From: Tessaracoccus lacteus | GTDB lineage: Bacteria; Actinomycetota; Actinomycetes; Propionibacteriales; Propionibacteriaceae | Assembly (NCBI RefSeq): GCF_029917005.1 | Contig: NZ_CP123967.1 | Coordinates: forward strand, 2,356,001-2,420,000 | Length of the DNA stretch: 64,000 nucleotides | Reading direction: 5' to 3' | Shown here: piece after piece, positions 50,160-58,311 of the stretch | How positions within the stretch are numbered: position 1 is the first letter of the stretch | How the letters are laid out: every line of letters starts with the position of its first letter | Program-made: the position numbers and the translations under genes | Notes under the pieces: generated by a model | The model's input: the letters and a program-made list of their open reading frames with translations, nothing else | The model's database searches: none | What the model was told of the DNA's origin: nothing

Positions 50160-51058
50160 GGGAGAACCTGCGCTCCGGCCACCGGGCCGAATGCCCGACG
50201 CGCCGCGCGCACCCCACTGAACCGTGCCAGCGCCGTCGCGAGCTCGGCGGCGTGCGCCGAGGACCCGGCGAGGAAGGCACAGGTCGGCCCGGAGCCCGAC
50301 ACGATGGCACCCAGCGCCCCCGCCTCGAGGCCGAGCCGGAGGGTGTGCGCGAGCTGCGGAAGCAGCGACACGGCCGGTCCCTGGAGGTCGTTGACCAGGG
50401 ACGCACCGACAGCTCCGGTGTCACCGAGCCGCAGCGCCTCCACCAGCTCGACGGGGATCTCGGTGGTATCGGGGGTGGAGGTTCGGTCGAACTCGCGGAA
50501 AACAGCGGGGGTGGACAGCCCTGAGTGGGCCAGCGCGAAGGTCCAGTGGTAGGTGCCGCTGGTCATCATGGAGGTGAGCTGGTCACCCCGCCCCGTCCCG
50601 ATGGCGGTGCCGCCCAGCAGCAGGAACGGCACGTCGGCACCCAGCTCCGCGGCGAGCGGGTGCAGGTCGCTGCGCGTGGCGCCCACCTGCCACAGCGCGT
50701 TGCAGGCGACGAGCGTGCCGGCCGCGTCGGCGGAGCCGCCCGCCATGCCGCCGGCGACGGGGATCCGCTTGCGGATCGTGAGCCGCACGCCTGCACCCGT
50801 CACCTCGCAACGGGCCGCCAGCAGCTTGGCCGCGCGCATGGCGAGGTTGGTGTCGTCAACCGGCAGGAACCCGGCCCCCTCGCCGTGGAACGCCAGCGTG
50901 AAGACGCCGGCCGGGGCACGCTCCGCGAGGATCTCGTCGCCGAGACTGACGGCCTGGAAGACCGTGCCGAGTTCGTGATAGCCGGAGGCATCGGCCCCGC
51001 CGACGCGCAGGGCCAGGTTCACCTTCGCGGGCACCCGCACACGCACTGCAGTCGTCAC
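50156..51058 (-). CDS. ispE: 4-diphosphocytidyl-2-C-methyl-D-erythritol kinase
   Basis: A 300-residue GHMP kinase of the non-mevalonate isoprenoid pathway. Blocks are VRVPAKVNLALRVGGADASG, the GHMP ATP motif PVAGGMAGGSADAAGTLVAC, and the C-terminal SGSGPTCAFLAGS. Position after rsmA is conserved in actinobacteria. Confidence 0.96.
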   Translation of the reverse strand: MTTAVRVRVPAKVNLALRVGGADASGYHELGTVFQAVSLGDEILAERAPAGVFTLAFHGEGAGFLPVDDTNLAMRAAKLLAARCEVTGAGVRLTIRKRIPVAGGMAGGSADAAGTLVACNALWQVGATRSDLHPLAAELGADVPFLLLGGTAIGTGRGDQLTSMMTSGTYHWTFALAHSGLSTPAVFREFDRTSTPDTTEIPVELVEALRLGDTGAVGASLVNDLQGPAVSLLPQLAHTLRLGLEAGALGAIVSGSGPTCAFLAGSSAHAAELATALARFSGVRAARRAFGPVAGAQVLP

Positions 51059-51101
51059 GACTCGAACCTACCGCACGGCCGCCGCGCTGCCCATGGCTCG
51101 C

Positions 51102-51953
51102 TCAGGCGGGCAGCTGGGCCGCGATCGCGGCGAAGTCCTGCACGGCCAGCTTCTCGCCCCGCAGTTGCGGGTCGAGGCCTGCGGCGGTGATGGCGTCCGA
51201 CGCAGCCGTCGCGGATCCGAACAGCCCGCCGAGCGCGGCGCGCAGCATCTTGCGGCGTTGCGCGAAGGCTGCGTCGACCACCCGGAAGGTGGCCTCGCGC
51301 GTCGCCGGGGTGTCGGGCGCGGGGCGCCGGGTCAGGCGCACCAGTCCGGAGTCGACGTTCGGGACGGGCCAGAACACCTTCGGCGGAACGGTCGCGATGC
51401 GGGCACTGTCGGCGTACCAGGCGACCTTGGCGCTGGGGACGCCGTAGACCTTCGAGCCCGGCGGGGCGACGAGCCGGTCCGCCACCTCCAGCTGCACCAT
51501 CACCAGACCGCGGTCCCAGTGCGGGAAGAGCTCGAGCATCCGCAGCAACACGGGCACCGAGACGTTGTACGGGAGGTTCGCGACGAGGGCGGTGGGCTGC
51601 ACGGGAAGCTCCGTGACCTGCAGCGCGTCGATGTTCACGACGTCGAGGCGCAGCGCCGCGTCCGGGCCGAGGCGCTCTGCGACCGTCTGCTGGAGCCGGT
51701 GGGCCAGCCGGTCCTCGATCTCGACGGCGACGACCCGGGCTCCGACCTCGAGCAGGCCCAGCGTCAGCGACCCCAGACCGGGGCCGATCTCGAGCACCAC
51801 ATCGTCGGCGGTGACGCCCGACATGGTGACGATGCGGCGCACGGTGTTGGGATCGATGACGAAGTTCTGTCCCCGCTGCTTGGTCGGGCGCAGGTCGAGT
51901 TCGGCGGCGAGGCGGCGCACCGAGGCGGGATCGAGCAGGCCTGTGTCAGGCAT
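51102..51953 (-). CDS. rsmA: 16S rRNA (adenine1518-N6/adenine1519-N6)-dimethyltransferase
   Basis: A 283-residue RsmA/KsgA methyltransferase. It has RPTKQRGQNFVIDPNTVRRI, SAM-binding EIGPGLGSLTLGLLEVGARV, and the catalytic NLPYNVSVPVLLR (NLPY motif). The ATG at 51953 overlaps the tatD stop by 8 nt; an upstream in-frame start at 52016 lies inside tatD and is not needed. Confidence 0.97.
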   Translation of the reverse strand: MPDTGLLDPASVRRLAAELDLRPTKQRGQNFVIDPNTVRRIVTMSGVTADDVVLEIGPGLGSLTLGLLEVGARVVAVEIEDRLAHRLQQTVAERLGPDAALRLDVVNIDALQVTELPVQPTALVANLPYNVSVPVLLRMLELFPHWDRGLVMVQLEVADRLVAPPGSKVYGVPSAKVAWYADSARIATVPPKVFWPVPNVDSGLVRLTRRPAPDTPATREATFRVVDAAFAQRRKMLRAALGGLFGSATAASDAITAAGLDPQLRGEKLAVQDFAAIAAQLPA

Positions 51954-52812
51954 CCGTGCCCCACTCTCCATAGGCGGCGAACGTGTTGGCGACGGTGAGG
52001 TCGCAGAACTCGGCAAGGTCCATGCCGAGCAGGTCGGCCAGGAAGGCGACCGTGTGGGGAAGCAGGTAGGGCGCGTTGGCCTTGCCGCGTCGGGGCTTCG
52101 GGGTCAGGTACGGGGCGTCGGTCTCGACGAGCAGCCGGTCGACGGGGGTCGCCAGGGCGGCCTCCCGCAACGCCCCGGCCGAGCCGAACGTCACCACCCC
52201 GGGGAAGGACAGCCAGCAACCGCGGTCGACGAACTGCCGGGCGACGTCCGCGTCGCCGGAGAAGCAGTGCATCACCACGCGCTCGGGGAGCGGCTCGTCG
52301 TCCAGGACTCGCAGCACGTCGTCGTGGGCGTCGCGGTCGTGGATCATCAGGGTCTTGCCCGTCCGCCTCGCCCACGCGATGTGCGCCCGTAAGCTGCGCT
52401 CCTGGATCTCGCGGCCGATGCCCTGGGGTGTGCGGAAGTAGTCGAGGCCTGTCTCGCCGACGGCGACGACCTCGTCGCGGTCGACGAGAGCCTGGATGGC
52501 GGCCAGGTCGTCGGCGAGCGCCTCCTCACCCCCGGCGGCGAACCTGCGGGCCGCGTCGTTGGGGTGCAGGGCCACGGCCGCCCGGACCTGCGGGTTCCGG
52601 GCGGCGAGGTCGACGGCGGAGCGCGCGTCGTCGACGTCGCAGCCGACCTCGATGACCCGCGTGACATTGACCTGGGCCGCGAGCCTCAGGCTGTCGTCCA
52701 CCTGCAGCCCGGAGTAGTTGGCGGTCGAGAACAGGTGCGTGTGGTTGTCGATCACGCGGCGGGGCAGGGCCTCCGGCAGAGGCGGCAGCCCCAGTCCCTC
52801 CAACACGCTCAC
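51946..52812 (-). CDS. tatD: TatD-family metal-dependent hydrolase/DNase
   Basis: A 288-residue TatD amidohydrolase. Metal ligands are visible in RVIDNHTHLF (HxH), VVAVGETGLDYFR (Glu), LMIHDRDAHDDVL (His), MHCFSGDADVA (His) and LLVETDAPYL (Asp). It is a candidate 3'-exonuclease in DNA repair and RNA turnover. The GTG start overlaps the rsmI stop by 3 nt, so rsmI-tatD-rsmA-ispE form one transcription unit. Confidence 0.95.
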   Translation of the reverse strand: MSVLEGLGLPPLPEALPRRVIDNHTHLFSTANYSGLQVDDSLRLAAQVNVTRVIEVGCDVDDARSAVDLAARNPQVRAAVALHPNDAARRFAAGGEEALADDLAAIQALVDRDEVVAVGETGLDYFRTPQGIGREIQERSLRAHIAWARRTGKTLMIHDRDAHDDVLRVLDDEPLPERVVMHCFSGDADVARQFVDRGCWLSFPGVVTFGSAGALREAALATPVDRLLVETDAPYLTPKPRRGKANAPYLLPHTVAFLADLLGMDLAEFCDLTVANTFAAYGEWGTDA

Positions 52813-53657
52813 TTGCCCTCCCTGGCGGCCAGCGCGGCCGCGTACAGCTCTTTGCGGTTCGCCCCCGTGGCCTTCGCCACCTCGGCGACCGCAGCAGACA
52901 GTTTCGCACCGCCATCCATGGCGCGGAAAACCAGGCGCACGGCCTCGTCGGTGCTGACCTCGATGTCCTCGGCCCCCGCGACGACGATCGTGACCTCGCC
53001 GCGCACCCCCTCGGCGGCCCACCCGGCGAGCTCGGCGAGCCCGCCCCGTCGGACCTCCTCGTAGGGCTTGGTCAGCTCCCGGCAGACGGCCGCGGGCCGT
53101 TCGTCGCCCAGTTCGGCTGCCGCGTCGGTCAGGAACGCGGCGAGCCGGTGCGGGGCCTCGAAGAACACCATCGTGCGCTCTTCCGCCGCGAGCTTCCCGA
53201 GGCGTCGGCGTCGCTCTCCCGACTTGCGGGGCAGGAATCCCTCGAAGCAGAACCGGTCGACGGGCAGGCCTGAGACGGCCAGCGCTGTCAGGACGGCCGA
53301 CGGGCCGGGGACGGCGGTGACGCGCAGCCCACGCTCGACGCAGGCGACCACGACGCGGTAGCCGGGGTCGCTGACGCTGGGCATGCCTGCGTCGGTGCAC
53401 AGCACGACCCGCGCGCCGCCTGCGACGGCCTCGACCAGCTCGCCGGTGCGGGCCGACTCATTTCCCTCGAAGTAGCTGACGATCCGACCCACCGGTTCGA
53501 TTCCCAGCCGCTTCGTCAGGGTGACGAACCGGCGGGTGTCCTCGGCCGCGATGATGTCGGCGGAGGCGATGGCGTCGCGGAGTGCCTGACTGGCGTCGGT
53601 GGATGATCCGATGGGGGTCGCGGCGAGGATGAGTGAGCCGCCCGTCAGGGTCTGCAT
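52809..53657 (-). CDS. rsmI: 16S rRNA (cytidine1402-2'-O)-methyltransferase
   Basis: A 282-residue RsmI of the tetrapyrrole-methylase fold. It has LILAATPIGSSTDASQALRD, IIAAEDTRRFVTLTKRLGI, SYFEGNES, VLCTDAGMPSVSDPGYRVVV and VTAVPGPSAVLTALAVSGLP. It is divergent from the protein O-mannosyltransferase gene, a pairing conserved in actinobacteria. Confidence 0.96.
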   Translation of the reverse strand: MQTLTGGSLILAATPIGSSTDASQALRDAIASADIIAAEDTRRFVTLTKRLGIEPVGRIVSYFEGNESARTGELVEAVAGGARVVLCTDAGMPSVSDPGYRVVVACVERGLRVTAVPGPSAVLTALAVSGLPVDRFCFEGFLPRKSGERRRRLGKLAAEERTMVFFEAPHRLAAFLTDAAAELGDERPAAVCRELTKPYEEVRRGGLAELAGWAAEGVRGEVTIVVAGAEDIEVSTDEAVRLVFRAMDGGAKLSAAVAEVAKATGANRKELYAAALAAREGK

Positions 53658-53668
53658 GCCATCAGCCT

Positions 53669-55240
53669 ATGCTGGGCGACGTGCTGACGACCCTCCAGGC
53701 TCTCCGAGACGGCCGCCTTAGTGACCGTGCCATCGGTTGGGCCGTGACCATCGGCATCACCGCACTCGCGTTCTTCATCCGGATCTGGAACGTCGACTTC
53801 CCCAACAAGCTGCTGTTCGACGAGACGTACTACGCCAAAGACGCGTGGGCGATCCTGCAGTCGGGCTACGAGCGCAACTGGACCGAGAACGCCAACGACC
53901 TCATCGTGCAGGGCGACCTCAGCGGCATGCAGGACACCCCCTCGTTCGTGGTGCACCCGCCGCTCGGCAAGCTCCTGATCGGCGTCGGCGAGCACTTCTT
54001 CGGGATGAACTCGTTCGGCTGGCGCATCTCGGCGGTCCTGTTCGGCTCGCTGCTGGTGTTCTTCACAATCCGGCTGGCCCGCCGCCTGTCCCGCTCGACG
54101 CTGATCGGTGCCATCGCCGGCCTCCTGCTGACGTTCGACGGCCTCGCGTTCGTGATGAGCCGTCTCGCGTTGCTCGACATCTTCCAGGCGACATTCGCCG
54201 TCGCCGCCGTCGCCGCGCTGGTGGCCGACCGGGACTGGTTCCGGCACCGGCTGGCCGACCACCTCGAACGCAGCGGTCAGCCGGACCTCGACGGACGGTT
54301 CGGGCCGCTGCTTCTCTGGCGGCCGTGGCGCGTCGTCGCCGGCCTCATGTTCGGCGCCTCGTGCGCGGTCAAGTGGAACTCGATCTATCTGATCGCCGCG
54401 TTCGGCATCCTCGTCGTCTTCTGGGACATCGGCGCCCGGCGGCTCGCCGGAGCCGGGCGGAAGCAGTGGCTCTCGATCGTCATCGACGCACCGGCAGCGT
54501 TCGTGCAGCTCGTCGTCGTCGCGATCCCCGTCTACCTCGCCTCGTGGCTGGGCTGGCTCACCACGTCGGGCGGCTACGCGCGGTCCTGGGGTGCCGAGAA
54601 CCCGGACGACCCGCTCGTCCAGCGCTTCGGCGAGGCCCTCGGATCGCTGTTCCACTACCACCAGCTCGCCTACAACTTCCACACCGGAACCGGCATGATG
54701 GTCGACGCGACGCACCCCTACGAGGCGAACCCGGCCGGCTGGCTGCTGATGCTCAGGCCCATCGGGATCGAGGCCGTCAATGGCATCGAACCCGGCGAGG
54801 ACGGCTGCACCGCGGTAGGCACGACGTGCCTGCGGATCATCTCCGGCATGGGCACCCCCCTGCTGTGGTGGTCCGCGCTGATCGCCATCATCTTCGCCAT
54901 CGGATGGTGGGTCGCCGGCCGCGACTGGCGTTTCGGCGTGCCGCTCGTGGCCATCGCCGCCGCCTGGCTGCCCTGGTTCCAGTATGCGGGCCGCCCCCTG
55001 TTCTTCTTCTACGCGATCATGATCATCCCGTTCAGCTGCACGATCCTGGCGATGGCGCTGGGCAAGCTGCTCGGGCCCCGCGACCACAACCCCAAACGGT
55101 GGCTGAAGGCCATGGTCGTCGGCATCATCATCGCCGTGATCCTGTGGAACTTCGCGTTCATCTACCCGATCCTGACCGCCGACCTCCTCACCCGCCCCGA
55201 GTGGTTGATGCGCATGTGGCTGGGCAACGCCTGGATCTGA
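53669..55240 (+). CDS. pmt: Protein O-mannosyltransferase (PMT, GT39)
   Basis: A 523-residue multi-pass polyprenol-dependent protein mannosyltransferase. The catalytic acidic pair is at residues 51-52 in KLLFDETYYAKDAW, in the first extracytoplasmic loop, with the family block SFVVHPPLGKLLIGVGEHFF following. About ten membrane helices are visible. It mannosylates Thr/Ser of secreted proteins during Sec export. The start is the ATG at 53669, with a GTG at 53681 possible. It is divergent from rsmI and followed by repeats. Confidence 0.94.
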   Translation: MLGDVLTTLQALRDGRLSDRAIGWAVTIGITALAFFIRIWNVDFPNKLLFDETYYAKDAWAILQSGYERNWTENANDLIVQGDLSGMQDTPSFVVHPPLGKLLIGVGEHFFGMNSFGWRISAVLFGSLLVFFTIRLARRLSRSTLIGAIAGLLLTFDGLAFVMSRLALLDIFQATFAVAAVAALVADRDWFRHRLADHLERSGQPDLDGRFGPLLLWRPWRVVAGLMFGASCAVKWNSIYLIAAFGILVVFWDIGARRLAGAGRKQWLSIVIDAPAAFVQLVVVAIPVYLASWLGWLTTSGGYARSWGAENPDDPLVQRFGEALGSLFHYHQLAYNFHTGTGMMVDATHPYEANPAGWLLMLRPIGIEAVNGIEPGEDGCTAVGTTCLRIISGMGTPLLWWSALIAIIFAIGWWVAGRDWRFGVPLVAIAAAWLPWFQYAGRPLFFFYAIMIIPFSCTILAMALGKLLGPRDHNPKRWLKAMVVGIIIAVILWNFAFIYPILTADLLTRPEWLMRMWLGNAWI

Positions 55241-55249
55241 CCCGGATCG

Positions 55250-55410
55250 TTGAGCTCGTCGAAACGCCCTGAGCGCAGCGAAGAGTCCCCGCCTTGCTAC
55301 ACCTCGCTCCGCTCGGCGCCCTTCGACAAGCTCAGGGACCCGAACACACGCTCAGGGACCCGAACACACGCTCAGGGACCCGAACACACGCTCAGGGACC
55401 CGTGCACCCG
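55250..55410. repeat. Intergenic repeat with 20-bp tandem units
   Basis: Contains the same CCTCGCTCCGCTCGGCGCCC and CTTCGACAAGCTCAGGGA segments as the 7540-7760 cluster, and a GAGCGCAGCGAAG motif. From 55331 there are three full and one partial copies of CTCAGGGACCCGAACACACG with an exact 20-bp period. It lies between two convergent genes and may act as a terminator. Confidence 0.9.
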
Positions 55411-55412
55411 AC

Positions 55413-56492
55413 CTAGCCCCGACGACGAAGGCGCGAGGCCCCGTAGGCGCGGAGCCGGCTGAGCGGTGGCATCGCGCCGCCGGCCGAGCGCTGGCCGCCG
55501 ATCAACTCGGCCAGGTACCAGCCGCTGGCGGTACCGTTCATCAGCTCGCCACGACCATTGCCACGGGCGTAGTAGCCGCCGGGGATCGCTGAGGCGCCGA
55601 CGACGGGGCGGCCGTGGTCGCTCGGGTCGATGGCGAGTCGTCCCTCGACCAGGTCGGTGGCGCCAAGATGCTCGACGCACCAGTCGTGCAGTTCCACGCC
55701 CGCCTGCGCGATGCGACCGATGCTGGCCTTCTGGCCGAGCACGAGCGCGCGGTCGCCGAGCGGGCGGATCATCCAGGCCGCCGACGTCGCGCACAGCGAC
55801 ACCTGCGACAGGGCCTTGCGCGGGGTGCATCTCACGACGGGCACCCACTGGGCCGGCGCAACGCGCGCCGCGGCACCCCAGGGGCTCACGCCGAGAGTGT
55901 CGATGACGGCACGGGCGCCAACCGTGCCGATGTCACGGACCCAGGCGAGATTGTTGCGGAAGTGCACACGGGTGACTCCCTCACGCCTGGTCAGGTGGGC
56001 GACGGTGACGCCGTGCACGACGTTGGCCCCCGCCGCCACCGCCGCGGCCCGCAGCGTCGCGGCGTAGGCGGCGACGTCGACGGACAGCGCCTGGGTGCGG
56101 ACGCTGACGCCGTCGGGAGCGACGAGCAGGTCGGCCTCGATCCCCTCCTCGCGGTACAGCTCGACGATCGAACGCGACTCGCTCTCGTCGCCTCCGGGCA
56201 GCGAACGGTCACTCAGTGCGAGCATGGTGTGGTCGGGGTGGATGCGGCGGATCTCATGGAACCCGGACAGGTTGCGGCGGATGTGTTCGCGCGCCGCGTC
56301 GAGGCCGTAGGCGTTAGCCATGTTGGCGATCGTCGACGCGTGGCCGACGGCGGCGACGCCGTGGCCGATGGCCGCGCTGTCGCCCTCGGGGTTCGGGTCG
56401 AGTACCAGGACGTCATAGCCCTTGTGGGCGAGCCGGCGGGCCACGGTCAGCCCAGCGATGGTCGCTCCCAGCACCGCAACGTCATGAGCCAT
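55413..56492 (-). CDS. FAD-dependent oxidoreductase (NAD(P)/FAD-binding)
   Basis: A 359-residue flavoprotein. The N-terminal dinucleotide-binding motif is VAVLGATIAGLTVARRLAHK, a variant of GxGxxG, ending in an acidic residue (VLVLDPNPEG). A later FAD-contacting block, DHGRPVVGASAIPGGYYARG, contacts the cofactor C-terminally. It resembles the D-amino-acid-oxidase/geranylgeranyl-reductase-like groups but the substrate cannot be assigned. The reading frame ends directly beside the tandem repeats. Confidence 0.75.
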   Translation of the reverse strand: MAHDVAVLGATIAGLTVARRLAHKGYDVLVLDPNPEGDSAAIGHGVAAVGHASTIANMANAYGLDAAREHIRRNLSGFHEIRRIHPDHTMLALSDRSLPGGDESESRSIVELYREEGIEADLLVAPDGVSVRTQALSVDVAAYAATLRAAAVAAGANVVHGVTVAHLTRREGVTRVHFRNNLAWVRDIGTVGARAVIDTLGVSPWGAAARVAPAQWVPVVRCTPRKALSQVSLCATSAAWMIRPLGDRALVLGQKASIGRIAQAGVELHDWCVEHLGATDLVEGRLAIDPSDHGRPVVGASAIPGGYYARGNGRGELMNGTASGWYLAELIGGQRSAGGAMPPLSRLRAYGASRLRRRG

Positions 56493-56660
56493 GGGTTCAG
56501 CCTAACGGGGCGCGACGAGCGTCCGGGAAGGCGACCCATCTTACCGTGCAGGAGGCGGTCCATCGGCCACCTGCCCGCGGCGCGGGCGAGGGGAGCTGCG
56601 GGGTCGACAGGGGACGAACCGTGACCTGTACCATTCCGCGGACGAAAGGATTCCGCGCTG

Positions 56661-58094
56661 ATGTGGACACTGCATAACAACGGCGAGCTCCTCCCCGGGG
56701 CCGTGGTCAAACCCACCGAACGACTGAACTGGGGACGCACGATCGGGCTCGGCGCGCAGCACGTCGTCGCCATGTTCGGCGCGACGTTCGTGTTCCCGCT
56801 CCTGATGGGCCTCAACCCGCAGCTTGCGGTGATGATGTCCGGCATCGCGACCATCATCTTCATCTTCGCGACCAAGCACCGCGTGCCGAGCTACCTCGGC
56901 AGCTCCGCGTCGTTCGTGGGCGTCGCGACGGCGATCTACGCCGCGGGCGGCAACCCCGCCGACGTGACCGGCGCGCTGTTCGTCGTCGGCCTGACGCTGT
57001 TCATGGTCGGTCTGGTCATCCACTTCGCCGGCGCGAAGGTCGTCCACAAGGCGCTGCCCCCGGTCGTGACCGGCGCCGTGGTCATGCTGATCGGCTTCAA
57101 CCTCGCCCCGGTCGTGGCGAGCGTCTACTGGCCCGTCGACCCGTGGCTCGCGTTCGTCGTCATGCTCATCGTCGTGGCTCTGTCGATCGGCCTGCGCGGC
57201 TTCATGGGACGCATCGCCATCTTCCTGTCGCTGATCATCGGCTACGTGCTCAGCTGGCTCGCCGACCTCGCCTTCGGGCCCCTGCAGAAGGTCGCCGAGG
57301 ATGGCACCGTGTCCGAGGCGCTGCGCGTCGACTGGTCGGGCGTCGCCTCCGCGGACTGGATCGGCCTGCCCCCGCTCACGGACCTCGCCAACTGGACCTA
57401 CGGCGCCACCGACAACATCGTCGGCATCCACCTGCCCCACTTCTCGCTCGGCGCCATCATCATCGCCCTGCCGGTCGTGATCGCCCTCATCGCTGAGAAC
57501 ACCGGCCACGTCAAGGCCGTATCCGAGATGACCAAGGAAAACCTGGACGACTACATGGGCCGCGCGATCGCCGCCGACGGCGTCGGCTCCATGCTGGCGA
57601 CCTCCGTCGGCGCCGGCCCGACCACCACCTATGCGGAGAACATCGGCGTCATGGCGGCGTCCCGCGTCTACTCGACCGCCGCCTACCTGGTCGCCGCGGT
57701 CGTGGCGATCCTGTTCGGCTTCTCCCCGAAGTTCGGCGCCATCATCTCCGCCACCCCGTCGGCCGTCCTCGGCGGCATCACTGTCGTCCTCTACGGCATG
57801 ATCGGCCTGCTCGGCGCGAAGATCTGGCGTGAGAACAACGTCGACTTCGGCAACCCGTTGAACCTGATCCCTGCTTCCGCGGGCATCATCATCGGCGTCG
57901 GCGACGTGTCCGTCCCCTTCGGCAGCTTCTCGCTGAGCGGCATTGCGCTGGGCACGATCGTCGTCGTCGCCGTCTACCACCTCGCCCGCCTCATCGCCCC
58001 CGAGCAGATGAAGAAGTCCGCCGACGGCGCGTCGCTCATCTACGACACGCCAGGAATGCAGGACATCGACGCGGACGACGCAGAGGGACGCTAG
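56661..58094 (+). CDS. uraA: Uracil/xanthine permease (NCS2 family)
   Basis: A 477-residue nucleobase:cation symporter-2. It has QHVVAMFGATFVFPLLMGLN, SYLGSSASFVGVATAIY, the substrate-site Glu in VIALIAENTGHVKAVSEMT, and GVGSMLATSVGAGPTTTYAENIG-type blocks; about 14 helices are expected. Blocks around AENTGHV favour uracil over xanthine. The start is the ATG at 56661. A ~215-bp gap without features separates it from the sigma factor gene. Confidence 0.92.
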   Translation: MWTLHNNGELLPGAVVKPTERLNWGRTIGLGAQHVVAMFGATFVFPLLMGLNPQLAVMMSGIATIIFIFATKHRVPSYLGSSASFVGVATAIYAAGGNPADVTGALFVVGLTLFMVGLVIHFAGAKVVHKALPPVVTGAVVMLIGFNLAPVVASVYWPVDPWLAFVVMLIVVALSIGLRGFMGRIAIFLSLIIGYVLSWLADLAFGPLQKVAEDGTVSEALRVDWSGVASADWIGLPPLTDLANWTYGATDNIVGIHLPHFSLGAIIIALPVVIALIAENTGHVKAVSEMTKENLDDYMGRAIAADGVGSMLATSVGAGPTTTYAENIGVMAASRVYSTAAYLVAAVVAILFGFSPKFGAIISATPSAVLGGITVVLYGMIGLLGAKIWRENNVDFGNPLNLIPASAGIIIGVGDVSVPFGSFSLSGIALGTIVVVAVYHLARLIAPEQMKKSADGASLIYDTPGMQDIDADDAEGR

Positions 58095-58311
58095 GCCGTC
58101 GGAGAGGATGTGGAATCGCCCCCCCAATGCGCTTCCACACCCCCTCTATCTGGCAAGACCCCGCAGACCCGGGAATGTGACGCGGTCCCGACAGGTTTCT
58201 CCGACGAGTGCGTCTCCGAGCCGTTCCCGGGCCCCGCACCACATGTTTCGCCGCCCGCGAATGTCTCCTACGCTTGCGTACACCCACCCATGTGAGACGG
58301 AGTCCTGAGGC

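Noticed and set aside
55331-55402. Regular 20-bp repeats as a possible CRISPR array
   Set aside because: Pure tandem units without spacers, joined to a dispersed intergenic repeat.
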